NCBI RefSeq assembly: GCF_003369915.1 | Contig: NW_022881647.1 | Span: 1,178,001 to 1,242,000, forward strand | DNA from: Drosophila miranda | Taxonomy: Eukaryota > Arthropoda > Insecta > Diptera > Drosophilidae | Length of the DNA stretch: 64,000 nt | Direction: 5' to 3' | Shown: in pieces, positions 54,914 through 64,000 of the stretch | How positions within the stretch are numbered: position 1 is the stretch's first letter | Layout: the number at the start of each line of letters is the position of its first letter | Translations under genes and position numbers: made by a program | Notes under the pieces: model-generated | What the model was told of the DNA's origin: nothing | Database searches by the model: none | Seen by the model: only the letters and a program-made list of their open reading frames with translations

Positions 54914-57622
54914 TTAGAGTTGGCCAATAGTTTTGGCAAAACCCAATCTCTTCAACCGCCTCAAAGGCCTGGCAGGTAGTAATCGTCTGGCGAGCATACT
55001 ATGGTGTCTAATTAGCCTGTCACTGTATCTGCTGGTGTGCCTTCCAATCTGCTCCTCTACTGTATGCAGATTCAAATCCCGATGTAGGGTGGCGCCGCGC
55101 ACGTACCAAGGGCAGTTCGTTATTTGCCTCATGGCGCGATTCTGCAAGACCTGTATCCGTTTATAGTTCGATTTGGCAGCTATACCCCAAATCTGCACAC
55201 CGTAGAGCCAGATCGGGGCTACACAGTGTACATAAACTGCTCTTTTGGCTCTCAGTGACATGGTGCTTCTTCTGTTAATCAGCCACCGCAATTGCTGCAT
55301 TCTTTGCCCACATTTACGAGCCGTAGCTTTCAAGTGTGGACCAAAAGTAAGACGCTTATCAAGGGTGATACCGAGATACTTTGCTTGCTCTGGTTGGTCC
55401 AAAGTTACGCCTTCAAACTTTATGGGTGGGGTGTGGTCTATGAGCGCTTTCAGGGTGAAGCATGGATTGGTGGTCTTCAGTGGGTCGACTTTTAAATTCC
55501 ATCTTTTGCACCAAGCTGCCAAAGAGTAGAGGTACTCTTGGAGACCATCTGCTGCCTCAAGGCGGCACTTCGAGCTGTAGAGCAGTGCTATATCGTCCGC
55601 GTAGGTAGCAAGCAGAGCCTCCATATGTTGCTCGCTTGGGGAGGGTAGATCTGCAGTATAGATAGAGTAAAGCAGCGGGCCAAGGACGCTGCCCTGTGGA
55701 ACTCCAGCTCTCATTTGGCAAGGTGTTGAATGTGTGTTCCTGAACCTGACCATAAACTGACGTCCTTCCAAGTATGATCGTAGGACACCGTAGTATGGTG
55801 CTGGGAACAGTTTTTTAATTTTGCTCAGTAGGCCGTTATGCCAAACTCTATCGAAGGCTTGCTGCATATCAATGAAGACTGCATTGCAGTATTCTAGATC
55901 ATCATAGGCCTGTAGGATGTGTCCTGCCAATCTGTGGACTTGCTCCACTGTGCCGTGTCCCTCCCGAAAGCCAAACTGGTGATCCGGCAAGATACGGCAT
56001 TCCTTGATTATACTACCAAGACGATTGGCAAGAAGCCTCTCCCATACCTTAGATAAGGAAGACAAAAGACTTATTGGCCGATACGACTCAGGGTCGTCCT
56101 CCGGTTTTCCAGGCTTATGGATCATCAGGATTGTTGCTATCTTCCACTGCTTAGGGAAAAACTGCATCCTTAACATGGCGTTAAAAATGAGCACTATGTA
56201 GAGTATCGCCCGAGTAGGCAATGCTTTCAGTGTGGAATTGCACACTCTGTCAATGCCAGGAGCCTTCTTCCTCGGTAGGGACTTGATGACTTCAACAATC
56301 TCCTCAGCCCTGGCTGGTTTAATGGGTAAGGCCATTTGTAGAGGTGTTTGCAGACTATCTTTTGTCTCTTTGTACTGCGCCTCCGTGGCGAATTGGTAAT
56401 GGGTGAACCTGTCCCTTAAATGATGTGCAAACGAATTGGCCTGCTCTTCTTCGTTTCTAGCAAGTTCACCGTTGGGACACCGGATGGGAATCTGTCTGAA
56501 CGGTTGTCTCTTAAGAGACTTAGTGGTCTTCCAAAGCGAATATCCAGCATCCACGGTGTAATCCATGGAAGCAAGCTTTTGTTCAAAGAAGTTGCTTCGA
56601 AGTTCTCTCAGGGTGTTTCGAAGTTGCTTGGCAGCCCGGTTCCATAGAACTCGGTCCCATGGGTCTTGAGATCGGATTGCACGTCTGCGAAGTCTCCTTT
56701 TTTGTGACAAAAGCTCTCTGGCCTCTCTTGTAAGAACTATTCCATAGGCGGCGCTTGTCGGAGGATGCGAGGGCGTTGAGGCAGCAGCAGCCATGTGTAT
56801 ACTCTCTGTGATGTTATCTACAGCCATCTCGATTTCTTCCTCAGAGTTTAGCGTGACGTTCAGTTGAATCGACCTCTCCAAATGTTGCCTAAATGCGAGC
56901 AGATCAGTGTGCTTGGTGACTAGATGAGGGCTTGGATTTTCTATAATGCCATCTGTTTTAATGCTGATGACTAAGGCCAGATGGTCGGAGTCCAGATCCC
57001 AGCTCTGACTTATTGTTGCTCGAGAATCCGGAATACCATGATGTACTGCGAAGTCTATGCAGGACGGCTTGTGATTGAATACATATGGGTACCTGGTTGG
57101 TGATCCAGTTGCAAGGATCTTAGCGCCAGTAGCAGAGATGGCTTCCGCTAGCTCTCGCCCCCTAGGGGAATTGTAAGTGTCTCCCCACAGCCAGTGTCGG
57201 GCATTCCAGTCACCACCAACCAAATACCTTTGCCCGCAAGCACGGAGTGCATCGATGTAATGTCTTTCCTCAATCCTGACTCTGGGAGGGCAGTAAATGG
57301 CGCTGAACTCCACATCGCCCAGTCCTGTGGCTACTTTTACTGCTGACATTTGCATGCTGCGTGTCTCAATGACCCTTTGTGGAAAATGACGAAGCGAAGT
57401 CTTAACTAAAACCGCAACTCCACCAACGCTATTATTATTCCGCGATGGCTTGAAGGCTGGATAGAAGGCATATCCATGTATTTTTACAGCTGCACCTCTT
57501 TTAATTCTGATCTCCGTCAAAAGAAGAATGTCAACGCTATTCTTGTGCGCGAAGAGCTCAACTTCTTTTGCTTTCCCTGAAATGCCGTTAGCATTCCAGA
57601 TGAGAACCTTTAGTGGGTTCAT
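54914..57622 (-). CDS. LINE ORF2: endonuclease and reverse transcriptase
   Basis: 902 residues. The N-terminal APE-type endonuclease shows WNANG, TEIR, GGDWNARH and DSDHLAL. The RT domain has the QQAFDRVWHNG, GVPQGSVLGP and catalytic TYADDIALL blocks. It nicks target DNA and reverse transcribes the LINE RNA at the nick. The ATG overlaps the ORF1 stop (ATGA at 57622-57619), which suggests stop-restart translation. C-terminus ends in a basic segment. Jockey clade by motif pattern; the exact family was not identified. Confidence 0.93.
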   Translation of the reverse strand: MNPLKVLIWNANGISGKAKEVELFAHKNSVDILLLTEIRIKRGAAVKIHGYAFYPAFKPSRNNNSVGGVAVLVKTSLRHFPQRVIETRSMQMSAVKVATGLGDVEFSAIYCPPRVRIEERHYIDALRACGQRYLVGGDWNARHWLWGDTYNSPRGRELAEAISATGAKILATGSPTRYPYVFNHKPSCIDFAVHHGIPDSRATISQSWDLDSDHLALVISIKTDGIIENPSPHLVTKHTDLLAFRQHLERSIQLNVTLNSEEEIEMAVDNITESIHMAAAASTPSHPPTSAAYGIVLTREARELLSQKRRLRRRAIRSQDPWDRVLWNRAAKQLRNTLRELRSNFFEQKLASMDYTVDAGYSLWKTTKSLKRQPFRQIPIRCPNGELARNEEEQANSFAHHLRDRFTHYQFATEAQYKETKDSLQTPLQMALPIKPARAEEIVEVIKSLPRKKAPGIDRVCNSTLKALPTRAILYIVLIFNAMLRMQFFPKQWKIATILMIHKPGKPEDDPESYRPISLLSSLSKVWERLLANRLGSIIKECRILPDHQFGFREGHGTVEQVHRLAGHILQAYDDLEYCNAVFIDMQQAFDRVWHNGLLSKIKKLFPAPYYGVLRSYLEGRQFMVRFRNTHSTPCQMRAGVPQGSVLGPLLYSIYTADLPSPSEQHMEALLATYADDIALLYSSKCRLEAADGLQEYLYSLAAWCKRWNLKVDPLKTTNPCFTLKALIDHTPPIKFEGVTLDQPEQAKYLGITLDKRLTFGPHLKATARKCGQRMQQLRWLINRRSTMSLRAKRAVYVHCVAPIWLYGVQIWGIAAKSNYKRIQVLQNRAMRQITNCPWYVRGATLHRDLNLHTVEEQIGRHTSRYSDRLIRHHSMLARRLLPARPLRRLKRLGFAKTIGQL

Positions 57623-59757
57623 TGAGATGCTGAAACGTTGTTCTGGAGCTGAAGATTAGATCCAGCCCATTGCTTAATCGTGTTGGCCAATTCAAAAACC
57701 ATTTTTTCAAGTTTTTCAAGGCGTTGATTGGCTTGACTATTATGCTGCTGCTGTTCTTGCTGCTGTTGCTGTAGCCACATAAGAAACTGCTGCTGCTGCT
57801 GCTGTTGGAGCTGTTGTTGCCATTGTTGAAATTTTGTCTGCTGTTGTTGTAGCAGTGCATGAACTTCATATGAATTCTGTTGCTGGTTATTCAATCCTTG
57901 TGGCTGATGCGCTTGTAGACTATGAAAACGACGCTGGGCAGGTGTAGCAGGTATTGCATTTGAATTACCATTTGCTACGGCAGCATAGGAGGCTCCTGTA
58001 TTACTTCTAGTGCCTACCAAAGGTTGGTGCTGAACAATATTTCGCTGGTGCTGCTGTATTGTTGGTCTATTAGCCCCCTTTTTGTGACTAGACTGCAAGG
58101 TAGGAAACTGTTGCTGGTCTCCAGGAAGTGTGGTAGAGTAAGCATATGCCACTTGATTATTTAAGGGGACATGACCCGTCCTGTTCTTATTAATTGCCTT
58201 CTTTGCGGAGCCCATTGATCGCCGTAGAAACTCCTGATACCATTGGCATCCTTTGTAACTGGCCATATGGCTTCCAGAGCAGTGAATGCAGGTTGGCTGT
58301 GCATCTAGGGGGCGTGTGCATTGTGAGGTTTGGTGATTTTCACCGCATCTGGCACAGTTGTGATGTCGGCGGCAGTATTTGGCTGTGTGGCCGAAATCCT
58401 GGCATCGACGACATTGAGCAATCTCTGTGGATTTTCGCATCCTTTCAATCCGTATTTTTTGGCGGCAAAGGGTCTTGACTTGGTAAATTTCGTTAATTTT
58501 TGCACAAGGCTTAATATTAATGAAAAAAATATTAAGTTTTTCGTCCTTGTTAGTCCTTGAGCTTGGATTATGAATGTGAAGGACCTCGAAGCCCAACATT
58601 TTAAAATCGGCGGTAATATCATTGTTTTGGGTGCTATGATGTAGGTCTCTTACAACAATTCTATGAGGCTTTTCAGTCTGCAATTGGTATGTGTGGAATT
58701 CTATTCCAATGGCATCGAAACAATCCACAATTGCTCTATAGGTATCACTGTCTTTGGGGAGGATTCTGACCGTTTCCCCCTGGTTAGCTTTGACGACAAC
58801 GTTATTCAAATTTGCAACGTCCTTTATGACATCAAATAAGTCATTTAAGTTGCTAATATTGACAACTATTTGCGGTGGTTTTGGAGGGCCTTTAAGCTGA
58901 TTACCAGAGCTCGTTGATTCTCCTTGAAGACACTGGTCTGTATTAACTGCTTCATAAAGGTGTTCATCCAGTTGGTCATTTCCAGCGTCTGCATCTACAT
59001 TCATCCGAACTTCCTCATTATTACTATCACTTGGGATGTTCGTGTCAAGAATGGAAAATCTGTTGTTGGTGTTTGCCTGTTGGCTTGTAGTGGGGGGCAA
59101 GCCCAGGTCCCGGCCGCCGCTCCCTCGTTTAGATTTAGATGACAAAGTCTGATCGTTTTTTCTTTTGCCCGTTCTCAGTTTTTGAGCATCCAGAAGTCGT
59201 TCGGCAGCAGTGCGAAGTGTTTTTGCCTCAGTGTCGTCGGGGCATGTGGATATGGAGTTTTCTTGGCTATCAAAGCTTAGTGCAGGGCAGATACTGCTTA
59301 TTGTAGCAGTTGCCATGGTGTAGGTGGTGTTGTTGGTGGCACTAGTGAATGTTACTGTTGTTGTGGTTTCTGTGCATGTAGAGCGTTCAGCCTCTGAACG
59401 ATACTCAGAACGAATCTCAGAAGGTAATTTGCCTGATATTAGAAGCATTCTCTCATGATCAGTCCGCTTATTTCTAAGCCGAGAGTCAGATGAACTATTC
59501 GCATTCATTATACCGTAGCTGATAAGCGAAGTTTTTATTGCCCCTCTTGTGCGGCTGTGCGCAGACTGAGGGGAATGTCTTGCCCGAAGGGCAGTGAATA
59601 CAGTTGTAAAAACGTTCACAAATGTGTTTTTTGTTTTTGTCCAATTGCCGACACCGCACAAAGCAGCACCCGAATTTACGATGTATGCTATTTTTAGCAC
59701 ACAAGAGAATGCTCCGTAAAGCAGAATAAAGAAAACAACTTTGCACAAGCGCGACAC
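57619..59757 (-). CDS. LINE ORF1: Gag-like RNA-binding protein
   Basis: Up to 712 residues; an internal Met (MNANSSSDSR) may be the real start. A central RRM-like region (RIVVRDLHHS) leads to three zinc knuckles: CRRCQDFGHTAKYC (C-x2-C-x4-H-x4-C), CARCGENHQTSQC and CIHCSGSHMASYKGC. The C-terminal part is Gln-rich with runs of Q and WQQQ repeats. Typical of Jockey/TART-type Gag proteins, which bind LINE RNA and carry it to chromatin. Confidence 0.9.
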   Translation of the reverse strand: MSRLCKVVFFILLYGAFSCVLKIAYIVNSGAALCGVGNWTKTKNTFVNVFTTVFTALRARHSPQSAHSRTRGAIKTSLISYGIMNANSSSDSRLRNKRTDHERMLLISGKLPSEIRSEYRSEAERSTCTETTTTVTFTSATNNTTYTMATATISSICPALSFDSQENSISTCPDDTEAKTLRTAAERLLDAQKLRTGKRKNDQTLSSKSKRGSGGRDLGLPPTTSQQANTNNRFSILDTNIPSDSNNEEVRMNVDADAGNDQLDEHLYEAVNTDQCLQGESTSSGNQLKGPPKPPQIVVNISNLNDLFDVIKDVANLNNVVVKANQGETVRILPKDSDTYRAIVDCFDAIGIEFHTYQLQTEKPHRIVVRDLHHSTQNNDITADFKMLGFEVLHIHNPSSRTNKDEKLNIFFINIKPCAKINEIYQVKTLCRQKIRIERMRKSTEIAQCRRCQDFGHTAKYCRRHHNCARCGENHQTSQCTRPLDAQPTCIHCSGSHMASYKGCQWYQEFLRRSMGSAKKAINKNRTGHVPLNNQVAYAYSTTLPGDQQQFPTLQSSHKKGANRPTIQQHQRNIVQHQPLVGTRSNTGASYAAVANGNSNAIPATPAQRRFHSLQAHQPQGLNNQQQNSYEVHALLQQQQTKFQQWQQQLQQQQQQQFLMWLQQQQQEQQQHNSQANQRLEKLEKMVFELANTIKQWAGSNLQLQNNVSASQ

Positions 59758-59797
59758 AACCGATCTCTATGAAAGTTGATTCGAGACTGTGCAACTG

Positions 59798-60169
59798 TTT
59801 AGATATCATATTTGCAAGTCATCATGATACTCAAACATTTTCTAGGGAATGGTGGGGTATATTTTATTTGACTTCGTTTAAAAAATGGAAAAAAATCCTA
59901 TAGAAAATTGATTCCCTTAAAAGTTACAATCATTTGTGCGTTAAACATGGCGATGGAATAGCTATTAAAATATCGATAAACTGAACTTTAATTCCTGCAC
60001 ATCAAAAGTAATTCCATATTACTTATATTATGATTATACGAATCTCTTTAATCAATTCCTGCAATGATTTCATTGCGTAATATTTATGCGAACTTTACCA
60101 AATCGCCTTTTCTGCGCCTCAGTTGAGTTTTTGTTGCGGACGAGTTAAGATCATAGAAAAGGCAAAAAT
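59798..60169 (+). promoter_or_regulatory. Cyp12-F upstream region
   Basis: Unlike the other Cyp12 upstream blocks. A TCAGTTGAG word near 60119 could be an initiator about 50 bases before the ATG. Nothing else is recognised. Confidence 0.35.
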
Positions 60170-61815
60170 ATGTTGAAAATCCGTTGTGGAATTGCCGTAG
60201 CTCACAAGCAAGTGGCGGCCGTCTCTTTCAGTGGACAGCAGGTTAGAGGATAGAAGCTGGCAATGATTTGGTATGCAAAATGCCTCAATACCGATCATTT
60301 CCAGCGCCGGCAGACCACAGCTGCTGCAGCTCTAACCCGAGACGATGCAGAGTGGCAGAAAGCGCGTCCCTTCAGGCAGGTGCCTCGGGCCAATTTGATA
60401 TCCCTGATTCCCAAAATGTTCATGCGGAGTTGATAATGGCCATGCGCGAAGACTATGGCAGCATTCATGTTGTGCCAGGCATCATGGGAGGACCTCCCAT
60501 GCTGAGTACACACAATCCCAAGGACTTCGAGGTAGTATTCCGGCACTAGGGCACATGGCCAAATCGGCCTGGCGCCGACGCTCTTTTGTACCATCGGCAG
60601 ACGCACAGAAAGGATTTCTTTCAGGGCGTCGAGGGCGTCGCACCCACCCAAGGAAAGGCGTGGGGCGACTTTCGATCGGCTGTAAATCCAGTCCTCATGC
60701 AGCCCAAGAACGCGAGGCTTTACTACAAGAAAATGTCCCAGGTCAATCAGGAATTTGTGCAGCGGTAGGCCATTCCACAAATGTGTTTCTTTAAATACTT
60801 AAAAACTGTTTTCCATTTAAAGCATTAAAGCCATCCGTGATGCCAGCACTCTAGAGGTTCCTGATAACTTCATAGACACCATCAATCGCTGGACCCTGGA
60901 GTCAATCTCCGTCGTGGCATTGGACAGGCAGCTGGGACTGCTGAAGGAGTCGAACAAAAGGAACGAAGCCACAAAGCTTTTCCACCTCTTGGAAGATTTC
61001 TTTAAAGTATCTGCTGATCTGGAGCTGAAGCCCTCCGCCTGGCGCATGTTCAAAACGCCCAAACTGATGAAAATGATGAAAATTCTCGACACCATTCTGT
61101 ACATTATATCGGCATATATTGATGAGGCGGTAGAGCGATTGGAGAAGGAAGCCAAAGAGGGTGTGGTCCGTCCTGAGAACGAGAAGAGTGTACTGGAAAA
61201 GCTGCTCAAGGTCGACAAGAAGGTGGCCACGGTTATGGCCATGGACATGCTAATGGCCGGAGTTGATACCGTACGTACTCTGCAGATCACGTAATAATCA
61301 GAGATTGATATAATTCGATATTTTTTCAGACCTCTAGCACATTTGCAGGGGTCATACTCTGCCTTGCCAAGAATCCCGAAAAGCAGGCCATACTCCGAGA
61401 GGAGGTGATGAAGGTACTGCCCCACAAGGACTCGGATTTCACGGAGGAACCCATGAAGAACGTTCCCTATTTGCGTGCCAGCGTCAAAGAGTCGCATCGG
61501 ATGTACCCGCTGGCTGTTATGAATGCCCGAGTTCTCAATCGGGACAGCGTTTTGAGCGGATACCAAGTGCCAGCTGGTACCTGTGTGTCGATGGTTCCCC
61601 TGAGCTTGCTATCCAGCGAGGAGCACTTCCCCAAGGCTGCTGAGTTCCTGCCAGAACGTTGGATTCGGAACGCCACAGACTCCACCGGGCAATGCCCAGC
61701 GAATGACTTGAAGCTGAAGAATCCGTTTGTGTTCTTGCCCTTCCGGATTTTGGACCCCGGATGTGCGTTGGAAAGCGCATCCTGGACAGCTGGAGCTGGG
61801 CATCGCCCGGCATCG
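60170..61815 (+). pseudogene. Cyp12-F, diverged paralogue with converted 3' end
   Basis: Exons 60170-60241, 60305-60764, 60823-61270 and 61330 onward keep the family intron positions, but sequence is clearly diverged up to about 61530 and then nearly identical to the other copies (from CTCAATCGGGACAGCG), which suggests gene conversion. The hinge RPFRQVP, I-helix AGVDT and KESHR motif are present. Damage: frame shift and short deletion near 60415-60435, TAG at 60547-60549, and two one-base insertions at about 61744 and 61751 that disrupt the heme loop. It ends by fusing to feo sequence near 61815, so it lacks the P450 C-terminus. Confidence 0.88.
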
Positions 61816-63724
61816 GCACTCCGAGGCGAGCCACACTGAGCGAGGCCAGCGACCTCACCCGACTCCTCCATGAGACGGTGGACATTGGTCAGAGGCCCGA
61901 CGATGTGCCACTGATCATATGGCAGCTGAAGCTGGACAAAAGCATTGAGCATCTGCGCGAGGAGCTCTCGAAACGTCGGGCGGAGATCGGGGAGCTGCTG
62001 CTCCAGCAGGAGAAGTTCTGCGAAGAGCTGGGCGCACTGCCGCTCCCTCTACTGGCGGACCCGCTGCCCCTGCCCGATGAGATGGACGGCTTTCGCGACC
62101 ATCTCGACAACCTGCGCTCTCAGCGCGCAGTGCGCCAGACGGAGCTGGACCAGCTGCGCAAGGCCATCAAGCATGACATGAAGATGCTCGAGTGATTGCC
62201 CCAGACCGATGCAGAGGATCGCCTACTGAACGATCTGAGCCACAATCTAACACCAGAGACACTAGAGCGGCTGCGGAAGATGCGCAACAGTTATGCCGAG
62301 CAGATCCAGGAGCTGCGCTCCAAAAATCCATGACATGCGCGAGAAGATCTACGTGCTGTGGGATCGCCTCCAGGAGACGGACGAGAGCGCCATGCGACGA
62401 GTGCGCGAGTGCACCGAGAATACGCAGCGCACCTATGACATCCTCCATTCGGAGCTGCAGCGCTGCCAGGCACTGCGCAGCCAGAACCTCAAGACGTTCA
62501 TCGAGCAGCTGCGCATTCGAGATAAGCAAGTGGTGGATCTAACGCTCAAGAGCCAGCAGGAGCGCAAGCGTTTCTCCAACTACTACAATAAGTATTACAA
62601 CGAAGACCTGTTGAGCTGCACGAGCTGGAGCTGATGATCTGAAGAGCTTCTACACGTGCAACAAGGAGATTTTCGATCTGTACGAGAGCCGTGCAGAACT
62701 TTGGTCCCGCATGCAGGCTCTAGAGGCAAAGGCCAACGAGCCGAATCGTTTCAACAATCGTGCGCCAGTCCTTAAAGAGGAAAAGGAACGCAAGGCCATC
62801 ACCTCGAAGCTGCCCAAGATTGAGCAGCAGATCACTGAACTGGTGCACGCCTATGAGGTGCAATCGCATGGCCCGTTTCTGGTTTATGGCGAGAACATAC
62901 TGGAGCTGATGGCTGGCGAATGGGAGAACTATCGGCAGGCCAAGCAGAGCTCGGCCCGCAAGAAGGCCCCGCCACCACGAGGACGGGCAGCAGCAGCAAA
63001 TTGATGATGCCACCGCCGACTGCCGGTTCAACGGCCCCTCGCACGCCCCGAACTTTGAAGAACATGTCCTCAATGTCGACCTCGACAATGTCGTTGCGCA
63101 AGACCCCAACAATCCAGCTGATCACTCCCAATATGACCAAGAGCACTGGGAATCTGCACAAGCGACTGAATCCATCAGCAGCCGCCAGCTCTTCGGGGTA
63201 TCGGACTCCCAACGCCAAGCGCAGCCTCATGAGCTCTCTGAATTCGATACGCCAGTCGCCGTCTACCGCACAGCGGCTGGCCAACAGCCAGCTGAAGGCG
63301 TCCAAGTCGCCACTAAAGCGGGTCCGCGTCCTGGACAACACATTGCGTCGCAGCGGGGATTGGGCAGACGCAGCATTGGCACACGCTCGAACAAGAACCA
63401 CGCACAAAATCAGCGGGATCGCCCAGCGATTCCGAGTATATGACCGATGAGACCACTGAAAATGACCGCGAAGCCGGGATCTCCTATGAAGAATTGGTGC
63501 CCACGAGTCGCTCCTCAGTGCTGCCCGTCGGCGGGGCTCAGCATCAGCGCAATCGCGTGGCTGTGCCACGAATTCGCCATGTCCTCGTAAACCACAATTC
63601 GGTGGCGTCGGCCGCCAACACACCGTCAAAGCAGGCGGTCAATCAGGAGGAGAGGCCTCGATTTGGCAATCAATTGAAGCTCCCATCGCCACGTGAAAGT
63701 CGCATGTGGCCGAATCCACGATGA
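61816..63724 (+). pseudogene. feo: feo-F, fused to Cyp12-F and frameshifted
   Basis: Enters feo at about codon 68 (EASDLTRLLHETVDIG), directly continuing the Cyp12 exon in another frame, with no feo start or 5' UTR. A TGA near 62193 (CTCGAGTGA), an added A near 62326 and several one-base losses (62534, 62612, 62634, 62762, 62972) break it. A 10-base loss near 63415 removes part of the tail. Stop and 3' UTR as in other copies. The fusion shows at least one recombination or deletion between Cyp12 and feo. Confidence 0.88.
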
Positions 63725-64000
63725 GATTATTGGAATTTTTATTTGCGTTTTATGTTTGATCTCATTTTTTGTACCTTTATCATTTTTCATTTATTTTCGA
63801 TGTTGGCCCAATAAAAATTAAATTACCTTCAAGAAGGACAACCGAACCAAAAAAAAAATAACAAGATATAAAAAAGCGCTAAAGATTAGCTTGTTTATAT
63901 TATTATCAGGCCCAAAACTTTCGGCAGTCTACCGACCATTCCATGCCCAATAAATTAAATTTGGCCAAAAAATCTGATGCCATAATTATGGCGATTTATT
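63725..64000 (+). other. feo-F 3' UTR, A-run, start of next unit
   Basis: AATAAA near 63810, A-run near 63850-63858, then the AACAAGATATAAAAAAGCGC spacer with no Helitron element. The array continues past the window. Confidence 0.7.

Larger units (their letters stand above)
54761..59787 (-). mobile_element. Full-length Jockey-clade LINE
   Basis: About 5.0 kb, minus strand, with an 18-base A tail at its 3' end (54762-54779 as T-run), two open ORFs and a 10-bp target duplication. Minus-strand 5' end reads CAGTCTCGAATC. Intact ORFs and perfect flanking repeats indicate a recent insertion. Confidence 0.9.

Noticed and set aside
1..64000. tRNA or rRNA genes
   Set aside because: I saw no cloverleaf with conserved A and B boxes and no rRNA-like conserved stretch; the tRNA-like matches are the retroelement primer sites only.

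Overview
This is eukaryotic, insect-type DNA. The split genes have GT–AG introns, AATAAA signals and A-runs follow genes, and a DINE-1/Helitron-like repeat, two gypsy-type LTR families and a Jockey-clade LINE are present. The genes (SMC2, a mitochondrial Cyp12 P450, the PRC1/Ase1 homologue fascetto/feo) point to Drosophila. My best guess is the obscura group, possibly a degenerating or amplifying neo-sex chromosome like that of D. miranda. That placement is inference; no marker in the window proves it.

Layout. (1) 865-4793, minus strand: an SMC2 (condensin) gene in seven exons with at least three reading-frame lesions. (2) A 50-N gap at 5034-5083. (3) From 5084 to the right edge, a head-to-tail array of a compound unit, all on the plus strand: a four-exon Cyp12 gene followed directly by an intronless feo copy that ends in AATAAA plus an A-run. 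I call the units A (6153-10256), B (10708-28905, split by a 14.5-kb insertion), C (30327-34412), D (35843-40091), E (41651-54053, split by an 8.3-kb insertion) and F (60170-63859); a seventh begins at the right edge. Some spacers carry a 1.1-kb Helitron-like element. The intronless, polyadenylated feo suggests a processed retrocopy that landed in the last Cyp12 exon, after which both genes were amplified together.

Mobile DNA. Unit B holds a minus-strand LTR-internal-LTR-internal-LTR tandem of a gypsy-type element whose integrase core is deleted. Unit E holds a plus-strand gypsy-type element (LTRs, 4-bp target duplication) whose reverse-transcriptase palm is deleted. Both families carry an N-terminal RING-H2 zinc finger in frame with Gag, an arrangement I do not know as standard and the best candidate here for something undescribed. 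A full-length Jockey-clade LINE with both ORFs open and a 10-bp target duplication lies upstream of unit F.

Function. Only Cyp12-C has a continuous spliced reading frame with all P450 signature motifs; the other Cyp12 copies and every feo copy carry stops, frameshifts or deletions. Many one-base losses in A, B and F fall in homopolymers and could be unpolished long-read errors. The larger deletions, splice-site changes and stops are more credible. SMC2 and feo both act in chromosome segregation, so co-amplification of a feo-bearing unit fits, but does not prove, a sex-chromosome conflict scenario.
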